A DNA stretch of 64,000 bases, taken from the NCBI GenBank assembly GCA_001603955.1, contig LVAA01000014.1, positions 1 to 64,000 of the forward strand, given 5' to 3'. This document shows, piece after piece, positions 1 through 7,126 of the stretch. A program made the position numbers and the translations under genes. Positions within the stretch are counted from its first letter, which is position 1; each line of letters begins with the position of its first letter. Origin of the DNA: Syntrophobacterales bacterium Delta_02 (GTDB taxonomy: Bacteria; Desulfobacterota; Syntrophorhabdia; Syntrophorhabdales; Syntrophorhabdaceae). The notes beneath the pieces are model-generated. The model worked only from the letters and a program-made list of their open reading frames with translations. It did no database searches and was not told the DNA's origin.

Positions 1-351
1 CGCGGGCGCCCGAAACGATATATATGTTAATTACGCCCACATCACCAACACACAACCTGCTCTTACCGCTTTTTCCATATATCATATTCCTGCTCTGTAT
101 CCCTCGCTATCAACCATCCACATTATGAAAATATTCTAATATGCTTGTTCCTGTAGACCGTTGATAGGCAAGGGCTGGCAGGCAGTGATGTTTATCGTAG
201 TGTGAATTAACCCGCCTGCCGGTCCCCTTAAAATCGCCTATGTTACGCTCCTTGCCACCTCTACTGCATTTTCTAAAGGTGATGCGGATAGTTGCCCTAA
301 TCGGTGCTTCCAATGCAACCAGTGTCCAAATTCGGGCACATTGTAGAAAAG
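1..351. other. Left edge, no supported gene
   Basis: AT-rich sequence at the window edge. Short open frames exist on both strands, but none has a convincing ribosome binding site or a recognisable product. It probably belongs to the mobile element that continues to the left. Confidence 0.5.
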
Positions 352-561
352 CTACGCGTCGTTGTCGTCGGTGACTTCGTCCACCATCTTGTCACGACCA
401 ACTACCCTGATGATCTCATCGAGGATCTGCACACCGGAATCGACAAAGAACTTCAGTTCTTTCCTGCCGGGTTCATGCTGATCTGACTCAGCGGTTAACG
501 TTGCAACTGTAAACAAAGTGTCTAACCTATCTAATGCGTTTTGAATCTGCTGCTGTGCCAT
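352..561 (-). CDS. Small acidic hypothetical protein behind a structured leader
   Basis: 69-residue protein of unknown function, rich in Asp and Glu, with no membrane segment or signal peptide. The start is chosen because a strong Shine-Dalgarno (GGAGGTG) lies just upstream, within the second copy of a 13-base repeat. Its mRNA would begin about 155 bases upstream and fold into several hairpins (see the leader entry), so expression is probably controlled at the RNA level. It lies at the downstream end of a minus-strand run of small genes but has its own promoter. No family was recognised. Confidence 0.7.
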   Translation of the reverse strand: MAQQQIQNALDRLDTLFTVATLTAESDQHEPGRKELKFFVDSGVQILDEIIRVVGRDKMVDEVTDDNDA

Positions 562-722
562 AAGGGCACCTCCTAAGTTTAGTCTTTGAAGCCATTAAAA
601 GCCCCAGGTGCGACTCGGCCTTAGGAGCCGTCCAGTCCTTGCGGGTTCTGGAACACCTGGGGTAAATTACCCAAGAAAAAATCCCCTGAGGGTGGGGACG
701 ACCCCTAAGTTTAGTCACCTCC
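562..722 (-). promoter_or_regulatory. Structured 5' leader, candidate RNA switch
   Basis: Read on the minus strand, the leader contains in order: a 13-base repeat (704-716), a short C4/G4 hairpin followed by six U (about 676-698), an 11-base palindrome (661-671), then a three-way-junction-like fold. That fold is closed by a perfect 9-bp stem (602-610 with 654-662) and has inner hairpins at 631-635/648-652 and 616-619/627-630. The second copy of the 13-base repeat (572-584) includes part of the Shine-Dalgarno. The loop at 620-627 is complementary over 8 bases to the Shine-Dalgarno region (570-577) and, with one G-U pair, to the first repeat copy. No known riboswitch consensus was recognised. 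Confidence 0.55.
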
Positions 723-751
723 ATTTTCGCTCTAGCGAAGGCCCTTGTCAA
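723..751 (-). promoter_or_regulatory. Promoter for the structured leader
   Basis: On the minus strand TTGACA (751-746) is followed after 17 bases by GAAAAT (728-723). The -35 is a perfect sigma-70 match; the -10 is weak. Predicted transcription would start near 716, at the beginning of the first 13-base repeat. Confidence 0.5.
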
Positions 752-923
752 CTCTTTTTTTGTTGTTGATCGGGTGAATAAATAAGAATGCTCGTATCTA
801 GTGGAATGGCGTCAACACTCACTCTTGGGTAGCCGTGCACAGGCTTGGGTTGTAGTGGAAGGCGGTTCTGAAATGCGTTGTTCTTCGGTGCTAATTAAAA
901 GACTTGATGGTAGGCCATAACTC

Positions 924-1331
924 CTACTTTTCCTTTGCTTCCTTCACTACTTTCCGATACAGGTCGATGTGACCCAAGAACATATTAGCCACCCCCGGAA
1001 TGTTGCGCATACTGTCTATGACTCGCTTCTCCTGGCGGTTAAGAACCATGCCTTTCTTGCTGTCGGAAATAAGTTTGTATAGAATTTTATCACCCCTGGC
1101 TTTCAGTTCTCTTCTTATGTCCTGCGGTGTAAAATCAAGTGCCTGCATCAATATAATGATCTGTTCAAAGTTGATGTTTTGCCGATTGTCGTAGATTGCC
1201 CGTCTGCAAGTTTCAAAAGAAAGTCTGACTTTGGTTTCTCTTACAAACTCGGTTACTTCATCGTAGCCGAGATCCAGCATCCGTTGGTAAAACAGATTGT
1301 TTCGTCGTTCCTTCCTCTCTTCTTTTGTCAT
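924..1331 (-). CDS. Hypothetical protein, possible HTH/phage-type regulator
   Basis: 135-residue basic protein. The N-terminal third (arginine-rich start, then a FET-CRRAIYDNR stretch around residues 38-50) resembles the helical DNA-recognition region of small phage-type repressors, but no definite family could be named. A good Shine-Dalgarno (AAGGAGGG) sits about 8 bases before the ATG. It lies in a minus-strand series of small genes upstream of the structured leader. A DNA-binding role is an inference from composition and context only. Confidence 0.65.
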   Translation of the reverse strand: MTKEERKERRNNLFYQRMLDLGYDEVTEFVRETKVRLSFETCRRAIYDNRQNINFEQIIILMQALDFTPQDIRRELKARGDKILYKLISDSKKGMVLNRQEKRVIDSMRNIPGVANMFLGHIDLYRKVVKEAKEK

Positions 1332-1374
1332 TTGCTTTTCCCTCCTTTGTTTGATTGTGCGGTGCCACTATTCA

Positions 1375-1824
1375 TCATCCCAACCCGCCAAACAACGCTT
1401 TGACTATGGAGTATGAAGCCATTGTGGAAAGAAACAGAATAATCTCAGCTCCTAGGGTACTCCTTGAAAAACTTTCTCGAAATATAAGTTGATCGGCGAC
1501 AAACCAAAAGAACACGAATAAGGCACATCCGATAATCCATTGCATAGCAACCCGCGTCGTGCCCGTTAAGAATGGCAATTTTTCGTAACCCAATGCTTCT
1601 TCATACTGTCGCCTGAATTCTTCCTTGGAGGATTCAAAGGTTTTACCAGTAGATTGTCTGAATGGTTCTTCAGCAGGGCGACTACGGTTTGTCATCTTAA
1701 CGATACGCTGCGCCTCGGCCATTTGGTTTATTGAGTATTCAATAAAATGTCCGCAGGAGTAACACCGTCTCACATCCGCCTCGTTTAACTTTCCGCATTT
1801 GGTACAGGTCCACTTCTTTTCCAT
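1375..1824 (-). CDS. Zinc-ribbon membrane protein
   Basis: 149 residues. The N-terminus has a CxxC-x(9)-CxxC pattern (C7, C10, C20, C23), a zinc ribbon of the RanBP2/zinc_ribbon_2 kind. A charged linker follows, then two hydrophobic segments near residues 90-112 and 122-145 that should span the membrane. The layout (cytosolic zinc ribbon plus C-terminal anchor) is common in small uncharacterised bacterial membrane proteins. A GAGGA ribosome site precedes the start. Function unknown. Confidence 0.75.
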   Translation of the reverse strand: MEKKWTCTKCGKLNEADVRRCYSCGHFIEYSINQMAEAQRIVKMTNRSRPAEEPFRQSTGKTFESSKEEFRRQYEEALGYEKLPFLTGTTRVAMQWIIGCALFVFFWFVADQLIFRESFSRSTLGAEIILFLSTMASYSIVKALFGGLG

Positions 1825-1962
1825 ATCCTCACCAGTTATTTATAAAGATCGGAGTCCGTTTTATCGATTCTGTAGGGGGTCTTTGAAATGTCTGCCGTCG
1901 CAGACAAAACGGTTGCCCTTCCTGCTTGGGTTAATTGTACTTGTTGCTGCCATTTTTCGTAT

Positions 1963-2637
1963 TTACCACCTGTTGTTAATTATATTATCAGTCCTTATGC
2001 GGTCCGCTTCCCATTGCGCTTCACGTTTCGCTTGGTCCGCTTCTCGTCGTGCTTGTTCTGCGTCACGCCTTGCTTCATCGGCATCCCACTTGGCCCGGTC
2101 TCTTTCAGACTCGGCGTTGAGCTTCATCCGTTGGGTTTCCGCCTTTTGTTCTTCCATTTCGTCTTGTTGTCTCCAGGTATCAACGTTGGCAGAACCCTTT
2201 CCATGTGAGGTCATGGGAGCAAGAGCGCGGATAGCGATTTTGAGCGCATTAATCTTTGTCGCTCTTCCAACAGACGGAGAGCCTGAAGAAACGCTAAGTA
2301 ATTCGTCGATTAGGTTGGCGTATTTCTCATCGTTCGGATTGGCCCGCCTCATCTTCACATATGCCGGGTTTTTCGTACCCGTATCGTAAGATCGATAAGA
2401 GCCCGTCCTTGTGTTTCGAGGGGCATTATCTTCGATGGCGTAATTCACATAGCTGTATGCGATAGGGTAGTCATCGACGTTCACATTGCCGTTGGTGAAG
2501 ACGTGGTGTATGTTTCCGCTCGGCAGTAACTCTACTCTGGATAAAAGATCGCCGGCGATTAAATTGAAGCCACAGGAATAGATGATCGAAAGGAAGACAC
2601 AAATTACGAGGACGGCAAGCCTAGCTCTATGGAGCAT
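1963..2637 (-). CDS. Probable lipoprotein with C-terminal coiled coil
   Basis: 224 residues. A hydrophobic N-terminus ends in a lipobox-like IYSC (Cys22), suggesting export and lipidation. The middle part shows no known domain. From about residue 155 to 215 the protein is a highly charged Ala/Glu/Arg/Asp repeat (READQAKREAQ-like) typical of a long coiled coil. A GAGGG site precedes the ATG. It could be a small envelope scaffold or element-encoded surface protein; no function is assigned. Confidence 0.7.
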   Translation of the reverse strand: MLHRARLAVLVICVFLSIIYSCGFNLIAGDLLSRVELLPSGNIHHVFTNGNVNVDDYPIAYSYVNYAIEDNAPRNTRTGSYRSYDTGTKNPAYVKMRRANPNDEKYANLIDELLSVSSGSPSVGRATKINALKIAIRALAPMTSHGKGSANVDTWRQQDEMEEQKAETQRMKLNAESERDRAKWDADEARRDAEQARREADQAKREAQWEADRIRTDNIINNRW

Positions 2638-2756
2638 AACGACCCTCTTGGTTTAGAGGTTCCGATGATGTAATTCTTCTGGATTAACCGACCCTAGTTG
2701 AAAAAGATTATCTGAAACTGATGAAATTATTGCAAGAAGATTAATCATAACGGTTG

Positions 2757-2906
2757 TCATTGGTTCGTCTTGGGCGAGGTTGTCTTCACTTCGGTCACTT
2801 CGTCGTTCTCCAACATTCTCTTGAACTCTTTCAGCGCCTTTAGTTTCTCGTGCCTCTCTTTGATATTCTGCAATCTCTCTTTCGATTTGGGACTCATTGT
2901 AGGCAT
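2757..2906 (-). CDS. Small highly charged hypothetical protein
   Basis: 49 residues starting MPTMSPKSKERLQ, nearly all charged, predicted as one helix. The open frame extends further upstream, but the ATG at 2906 is chosen because it has a clear AAGGGAG ribosome site, and the upstream extension is proline-rich with no start signal. No family recognised. Confidence 0.6.
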   Translation of the reverse strand: MPTMSPKSKERLQNIKERHEKLKALKEFKRMLENDEVTEVKTTSPKTNQ

Positions 2907-3125
2907 CGCGTTTTCTCCCTTCAGGAAGATTGTATCGGAAATTGTCTGAAAAAACCGAAGAAAAATTTTGGAGATTGATTTTGTATGCGAGGTTGAGGTA
3001 AGCAGGGGTAGGGGGGTTCCTCCCTGAAATCCGGGTGGCACCGGGGGGTCCATCAGAAAAAGAATGCTTTTCCCTGGAATTTTTATTTTTTCGCGGAGAG
3101 CAGACAGACTTGGCATGTTATGAAA

Positions 3126-3149
3126 AGGGCCAGGATTACCCCGGCCCCT
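3126..3149 (-). terminator. Rho-independent terminator after the small zinc protein
   Basis: On the minus strand a GC-rich stem (GGGCCGGG with CCTGGCCC, one wobble) with a short loop is followed by TTTTC. It lies just downstream of the 53-residue zinc protein gene. A near copy lies at 3359-3382. Confidence 0.65.
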
Positions 3150-3170
3150 ATTGTTTCCTTATACTTGAGC

Positions 3171-3332
3171 TTATTCGGTCAAGAAGTTGACGCAGACACC
3201 CTTTGAATCAACACTGATCTTGTCGTCCCCGCCGATGCGATGAACGATATCGCACTTACCCCGGCCTTTGTTATGGTTACACTTTGTAGCTCTACAGTAT
3301 ACGATTTCCGGTCTTTTTTCTTCCTTGTACAT
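3171..3332 (-). CDS. Tiny Cys-rich zinc-binding protein, DUF1540-like
   Basis: 53-residue protein read directly from the sequence: an ATG at 3332 follows a near-perfect AAGGAGGTCATC ribosome site and the TAA is at 3171-3173. It contains Cys13, Cys18, Cys27 and Cys47, with an N-H-N run after Cys18 and a C-D-I after Cys27. This spacing is like DUF1540-type small metal-binding proteins. Its role is unknown, and the assignment to that family is by pattern only. Confidence 0.7.
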   Translation of the reverse strand: MYKEEKRPEIVYCRATKCNHNKGRGKCDIVHRIGGDDKISVDSKGVCVNFLTE

Positions 3333-3358
3333 GTTTATGATGACCTCCTTTTTAAGAT

Positions 3359-3382
3359 GGGGTCAGGTGTAACCCCGGCCCC
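3359..3382 (-). terminator. Second copy of the GC-rich hairpin
   Basis: Inverted repeat GGGGCCGGGG / CCTGACCCC on the minus strand, close in sequence to the terminator at 3126-3149, and placed after the HTH gene ending at 3398. The downstream run is ATCTT rather than a clean T tract, so termination is less certain. Confidence 0.5.
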
Positions 3383-3397
3383 TTATTCGACTGAGTT

Positions 3398-3586
3398 TTA
3401 CAATCTTCGCTTTCTGGATTCGATGAATCTGCTAAGTTCATCCATCGAGATACGCCACTGTGAATCGATCTTGATTGCGTCCAGACCATCGTACCTGATA
3501 CCGCGCAAGCATAGATCCCTGACCTTCTTTTCCTTTAAGGCAAGAATCTTGGCAGCTTCTTTCGTTGTAATAAACTGGTCTGCCAT
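3398..3586 (-). CDS. Excisionase-type HTH protein
   Basis: 62 residues with the MerR-like HTH_17 fold of excisionases: a TTKEAAKILALKEKKVRDLC recognition region at residues 7-26 and an RISMDELSRFI wing at the end. Such proteins bind attachment or promoter DNA and steer recombination. It lies 199 bp downstream of the serine recombinase on the same strand, which supports a role as recombination directionality factor or local regulator. Confidence 0.75.
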   Translation of the reverse strand: MADQFITTKEAAKILALKEKKVRDLCLRGIRYDGLDAIKIDSQWRISMDELSRFIESRKRRL

Positions 3587-3589
3587 TAC

Positions 3590-3784
3590 TCAGTTACCCC
3601 CTTTTAAGGTTTTCTCTTTGTTGCCCTGGTTTCTAAGGTATCGCCTTGTACGGGTTCTCTCTTCTTCGGCCATGTCTCCGTCAACCTGAATGAGTTCCTT
3701 CATCGCCGGCTCTTGTGAAATATCCTTGCCCTTCTTTCTGTCAATCACCGGTCGGTGTTTGACAAGATGTTCAATTTTGCCCAT
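3590..3784 (-). CDS. Small basic hypothetical protein coupled to the recombinase
   Basis: 64 residues, highly charged. The ATG at 3784 overlaps the recombinase stop codon (TAATG), with an AAGGCGG ribosome site inside the recombinase end, so the two are translationally coupled. A longer upstream start exists but lies within the recombinase gene. The excisionase-like gene follows 3 bases after its stop. Function unknown; an accessory recombination role is possible from context only. Confidence 0.6.
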   Translation of the reverse strand: MGKIEHLVKHRPVIDRKKGKDISQEPAMKELIQVDGDMAEEERTRTRRYLRNQGNKEKTLKGGN

Positions 3785-4455
3785 TATGCCGCCTTCCTGA
3801 GAATGTTTGAAATGGTCTGAGGGTGCCACGTTTTACCCACGGGCTTGTAACCTTCCTTGTCCAGTTCCCGGCAAATAGCCCGGTACGAATATCCCTTGTC
3901 GTTGAGGTCTTTGATTAAAGATACTGCCTTCTGTTCCCGTTCATTAGGCAGGAGGCTCTTTCCATCATCGGCTAGCTCCCATCCGTAGGGTATCTGCCCG
4001 GCACGTTCGCCTTTATCAATCTTGTGATGCAGGGCATCCCTCGTCCTTTCACTGATCGTGTCTCGCTCCCATTGGTTCATGCTTGCCATGATATTCAGAA
4101 AGAATTTACCCATGGCGCTCTTTGTGTCGATCCTCTCGGTGATGGAATGAAAGGCTATAGATTTCTTCTCTACGAGGTCCATAAGGGTCAACGTGTCCTT
4201 CACCCTTCTTGAGAGCCTATCAAGCTTGTAGACGACAACAGCGTCAATCTGGTGGCTCTTTATCCTGTCCAAGAGGGATCGAATACCCTCCCTGTTCAGG
4301 TCTTTGCCAGACTTGCCGGCGTCCTCGATGATACCGATAAGCTCCAGATCATGCAGGGAACAGTATGACTCAATTTTCGCCCTCTGATTGTCCAAGCTGA
4401 TTCCTTCTCTTGCTTGCTCATCCGTTGATACCCTTACATAACCTATCGCTTTCAT
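3784..4455 (-). CDS. Serine recombinase (resolvase/invertase family)
   Basis: 223 residues. The N-terminal catalytic domain has the family signature YVRVSTDEQ with the nucleophile Ser10, the KLDRLSRR stretch near residue 77-84 that carries the catalytic arginines, and a long E helix after it. A short Recombinase-type (PF07508) DNA-binding region fills residues 150-223 (PYGWELADDG, YSYRAICRELDKEG). It lacks the long C-terminal coiled-coil region of large phage integrases, so it is an intermediate-length element recombinase. A long inverted repeat lies just upstream and probably includes its binding site. The coding order recombinase, small protein, HTH suggests an excision/integration module. 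Confidence 0.9.
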   Translation of the reverse strand: MKAIGYVRVSTDEQAREGISLDNQRAKIESYCSLHDLELIGIIEDAGKSGKDLNREGIRSLLDRIKSHQIDAVVVYKLDRLSRRVKDTLTLMDLVEKKSIAFHSITERIDTKSAMGKFFLNIMASMNQWERDTISERTRDALHHKIDKGERAGQIPYGWELADDGKSLLPNEREQKAVSLIKDLNDKGYSYRAICRELDKEGYKPVGKTWHPQTISNILRKAA

Positions 4456-4497
4456 TTCCTTTTCCCCTTTCCGTTTATAAGCATCTATATGTGTCTA

Positions 4498-4563
4498 TTA
4501 TTGCCCATGATAGTATATATGTCAATAACAAAATGGATATCAGTTGACAGTCATGGACAATAA
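4498..4563. repeat. Inverted repeat between recombinase and divergent HTH gene
   Basis: Two 13-base arms, TTATTGCCCATGA (4498-4510) and TCATGGACAATAA (4551-4563), match in 12 of 13 positions in inverted orientation around a 40-base AT-rich centre. The position between divergent recombinase and HTH genes suits a recombinase or HTH operator, or a res-like site. Confidence 0.6.
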
Positions 4564-4579
4564 TGAGTATCATTAGACT

Positions 4580-4756
4580 ATGGATAAACTATATTCAATT
4601 AAGGATGCATTGAATGTGTTGAAGATATCGCGGGCAAAACTCTACCTTCTCATCAAGGATAAGAATATCAATCCGGTGAAAATAGGCAAGCGCACACTCT
4701 TCAAAGAATCCGAGCTTAACCGTTTCGTTGAAAGCTTGAGCGGGAAGAAAGAATAA
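4580..4756 (+). CDS. Small HTH protein, excisionase-like
   Basis: 58-residue protein, too short for many gene callers. It has the layout of the HTH_17/AlpA family: YSIKDALNVLKISRAKLYLLIKD at the N-terminus (kept here only as a pattern of a helix-turn-helix), then the wing KIGKRTLFKESELNRFVESL. It is divergent from the recombinase and shares its inverted-repeat intergenic region, so it may regulate both directions. Partner to the second HTH gene at 3398-3586. Confidence 0.7.
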   Translation: MDKLYSIKDALNVLKISRAKLYLLIKDKNINPVKIGKRTLFKESELNRFVESLSGKKE

Positions 4757-4912
4757 TCGCGCAGCCCAACAAACCCGTCGCCTTATTAACCATCAGTAGG
4801 TCAAGCCATTTCCCGCAGACTATATAAGCGGCAGAGTCTTTTGTATATCGTACCGATCTCTTAGCGCTTGTTGTTTAACAAAAAATATTATACGATCAAT
4901 AATCTGACCAAC

Positions 4913-5626
4913 ATGAGCAAAATCTTTAACATTTATTGCGACGAAAGCTGTCATCTGCAACACGATCAAAAAAAGGTTATGGTGTTGGGTGCCGTGTGGT
5001 GTCCCTTGGATAAGACACGAGAGATCTCGGTGCACGTACGAGAAATCAAGAAGAAACACGGCATGCCCTCCCCGTTCGAGGTAAAGTGGATCAAAGTATC
5101 CCCTGCCAAAAAAGACCTATATCTCGACCTCATTGACTACTTTTTTGATAATGACGATCTCCATTTCCGGGCGCTGATCGTACCGGATAAGGACAAACTG
5201 AGGCATGATGCCATCCCGGGCCAGGACCACGACACTTGGTATTACAAGATGTACTTCGACATGCTCAAGGTTATCCTCCGACCGGATGCCCGATATAGGA
5301 TCTATCTTGACATCAAAGACACGCAAGGGGCTAAAAAAGCCGCAAAACTGCACGACGTGCTCTGCAATAATATGTACGACTTTTCGCGTGAGGTGATCGA
5401 ACGTTTGCAGCTGGTTGCATCTCATGAAATCGAACAATTGCAGCTGGCGGATTTATTGATCGGGGCAGTTGCTTATCTGAACCGTGCTCTGGAGGGAAAT
5501 GCCGGCAAAGTAGCCCTTATAGAAAGAATACAGCAACGATCCGGATACTGCTTGACGAAAACAACGCTTTTGCGAGAAGAGAAAATCAATCTTTTTCAGT
5601 GGCATGCGGCGGAGATTCAGGAATGA
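4913..5626 (+). CDS. DUF3800 protein
   Basis: 237 residues from the ATG at 4913; an in-frame ATG 45 bases earlier begins with unrelated sequence. DUF3800 has an RNase H-like fold. The conserved acidic positions are visible: CDES at the start (residues 8-11), DIKDT near 140, and LQLADLLIGAV near the C-terminus (about residue 182). The family is frequent in mobile elements and defence islands, often with a small partner gene, but its activity is not established. The stop overlaps the start of the next gene by ATGA, so the two form one translational unit. Confidence 0.85.
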   Translation: MSKIFNIYCDESCHLQHDQKKVMVLGAVWCPLDKTREISVHVREIKKKHGMPSPFEVKWIKVSPAKKDLYLDLIDYFFDNDDLHFRALIVPDKDKLRHDAIPGQDHDTWYYKMYFDMLKVILRPDARYRIYLDIKDTQGAKKAAKLHDVLCNNMYDFSREVIERLQLVASHEIEQLQLADLLIGAVAYLNRALEGNAGKVALIERIQQRSGYCLTKTTLLREEKINLFQWHAAEIQE

Positions 5627-6114
5627 GTGATGCATTCAACTGGTTGCCACCGTTGGTTCTTTTCGAGGATTTCAAGGGAAACTGGGACGCCTATTTGGAC
5701 GCCATCTACATGTACTTCAAACACGATTTCATAGCAAACAAGCCGGTATTCCAGGGTCGACGCTTGGGATTAAAGCGATTTCCGCTGACGTACGGCAAGG
5801 AGGCAACTTTCTGGCACATGACTACGGAAGGACCCAATGAAGAAAATCGAACCCCTGATTTAAGACGATGCGAGCGAATACGATGGCCAAAGCCGGTGAT
5901 CGAGAATGAGAACGACCCAAGAGTGAAATACTGGATATCGGTAAAGCGCAACGAAAATAGAATCCACATCTGGCTGGTAGAGGAGGATTACGTTGTGGTG
6001 CTTGCCGACCGGAAGGGGTTCCTGCTGCCATGGACGGCGTTTTTGGTATCTAGGGAACATACGAAGAAAAAACTGAGGAAAGAACACGATACGTACTGGA
6101 AAAGCACGCTATAA
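5623..6114 (+). CDS. Partner of the DUF3800 protein, hypothetical
   Basis: 163 residues, starting in a 4-base ATGA overlap with the DUF3800 gene. Aromatic and charged, with no signal or membrane segment. The central part (FPLTYGKEATFWHMTTEG near residue 50) and the C-terminal WLVEEDYVVVLADR block resemble uncharacterised proteins called phage P1-related or hypothetical in accessory islands. The tight coupling suggests that the two proteins act together, perhaps as a defence or toxin-antitoxin-like pair; this is an inference. Confidence 0.75.
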   Translation: MSDAFNWLPPLVLFEDFKGNWDAYLDAIYMYFKHDFIANKPVFQGRRLGLKRFPLTYGKEATFWHMTTEGPNEENRTPDLRRCERIRWPKPVIENENDPRVKYWISVKRNENRIHIWLVEEDYVVVLADRKGFLLPWTAFLVSREHTKKKLRKEHDTYWKSTL

Positions 6115-6766
6115 AAGGCTGAAGCCGCCCGGTAAGGACGGCTTCGTAACTCCTTCCACACATGGTAGATGAGCTAATTATAATTATATACTCATAGCTG
6201 GCCGTGTCAACCCTATTTTTTTCACCAGATAACTCCTTGATCTTTTTGGTTGTCTTTCCGTCTTTGGCCACCTCACTCTCCAATCTATCTATTGAGCAGG
6301 AAAAGTATATGGCGCCTGTCTGCTGTGTTGCCCTCTGTTGCACTTTCAAAGCATAGCGCGGCAACAGTGCCTGTTGATGTTTAAAGTACCATTACAGCGG
6401 GAATATGAGGTTCTTTATATGCTGACACCTGCGAGGGGGAAAAGAGCTTTCCTGCTAAAACCACGCTAAAATAATCTAGCGTGAAACTTAAGGCAAGAAT
6501 ATCACTTGTTTACAAAGCGGTAGATGGTTTCGATTCCCATGCACTTCCGCCATTTCTTTGGGGTAGTGTCAAGAATCTTTCGCTCTTTCCATGGCAGCCT
6601 CATGGATCCGGTTATGCCTGAGCGCTTTCGGTGATCGCCTCTTCAAGCCGGTCCATCTTCATGTACTGGTTCTCATCCCCCACGTCGTCCCCTCTATGTG
6701 CCGGAGCCTTGCCGTCACGATCATGAGCGCCGGTTTGCCGTGGGGGAAGGACCCGGCGACCCGGGC
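6115..6766. other. Boundary stretch of the mobile element
   Basis: No supported gene. A GAAGCCG/CGGCTTC hairpin (about 6120-6144) follows the DUF3800 partner gene and may end its transcript. A tRNA 3'-end-like sequence lies at about 6522-6553 (see findings). The sequence then becomes GC-richer and leads into the first copy of the 293-bp direct repeat. Confidence 0.5.
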
Positions 6767-6841
6767 GTTGATGTTGTTGAGTATGGAACACTGCCGAGAT
6801 CGGAGAGGAAGACAAAGAGAGTATCCGCCAGCAGAGACTGA
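6767..6841 (+). pseudogene. 3' remnant of a second PaaK-type CoA ligase
   Basis: The reading frame matching the ligase C-terminus (VDVVEYGTLPRSERKTKRV) is intact here, with its TGA at 6839-6841, but everything upstream is unrelated. It therefore shows that a second ligase gene once stood here and has lost all but its final 24 codons. Confidence 0.8.
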
Positions 6842-7059
6842 GGATGATCTGTTCGCGAGCGGCGAACTTGCTAGGGTCTTTTCGGGAAAAGCGGAAAAAC
6901 CCTCTGCCAGGGCACAAGGGTGAACCTCAGGGAAATCCCGCGATTCTTCCGTCAACATAAATGCCAACTAATTGCCGTTCCGGTTCGCGGCGCGTCCGTT
7001 CGGAACAGTTACTTAACGCGGCAAATACCAAAGGTTTACAGATGCTGAAAACCAGCATT
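6767..7059. repeat. 293-bp direct repeat, copy 1
   Basis: Nearly identical to 13456-13748 at a constant offset of 6689 bases with no net gap and only scattered substitutions. It includes the last codons of a CoA ligase gene followed by the same intergenic sequence, including a GTTCCG/CGGAAC inverted repeat at 6977-7006. It marks one edge of a duplicated and rearranged block. Confidence 0.9.
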
Positions 7060-7126
7060 GCAGGAACCAGGGACGTCCTCAGGCTTGTCAATTGAGTCAC
7101 CGCAATGCCGATGGTATCATCTGTGC

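Noticed and set aside
527-751. 74-codon minus-strand frame across the structured leader
   Set aside because: It overlaps the promoter and hairpins, has no ribosome site and overlaps the real small gene; composition is that of a non-coding RNA.
6050-6364. 104-codon minus-strand frame
   Set aside because: Overlaps the end of the DUF3800 partner gene, with no start signal.
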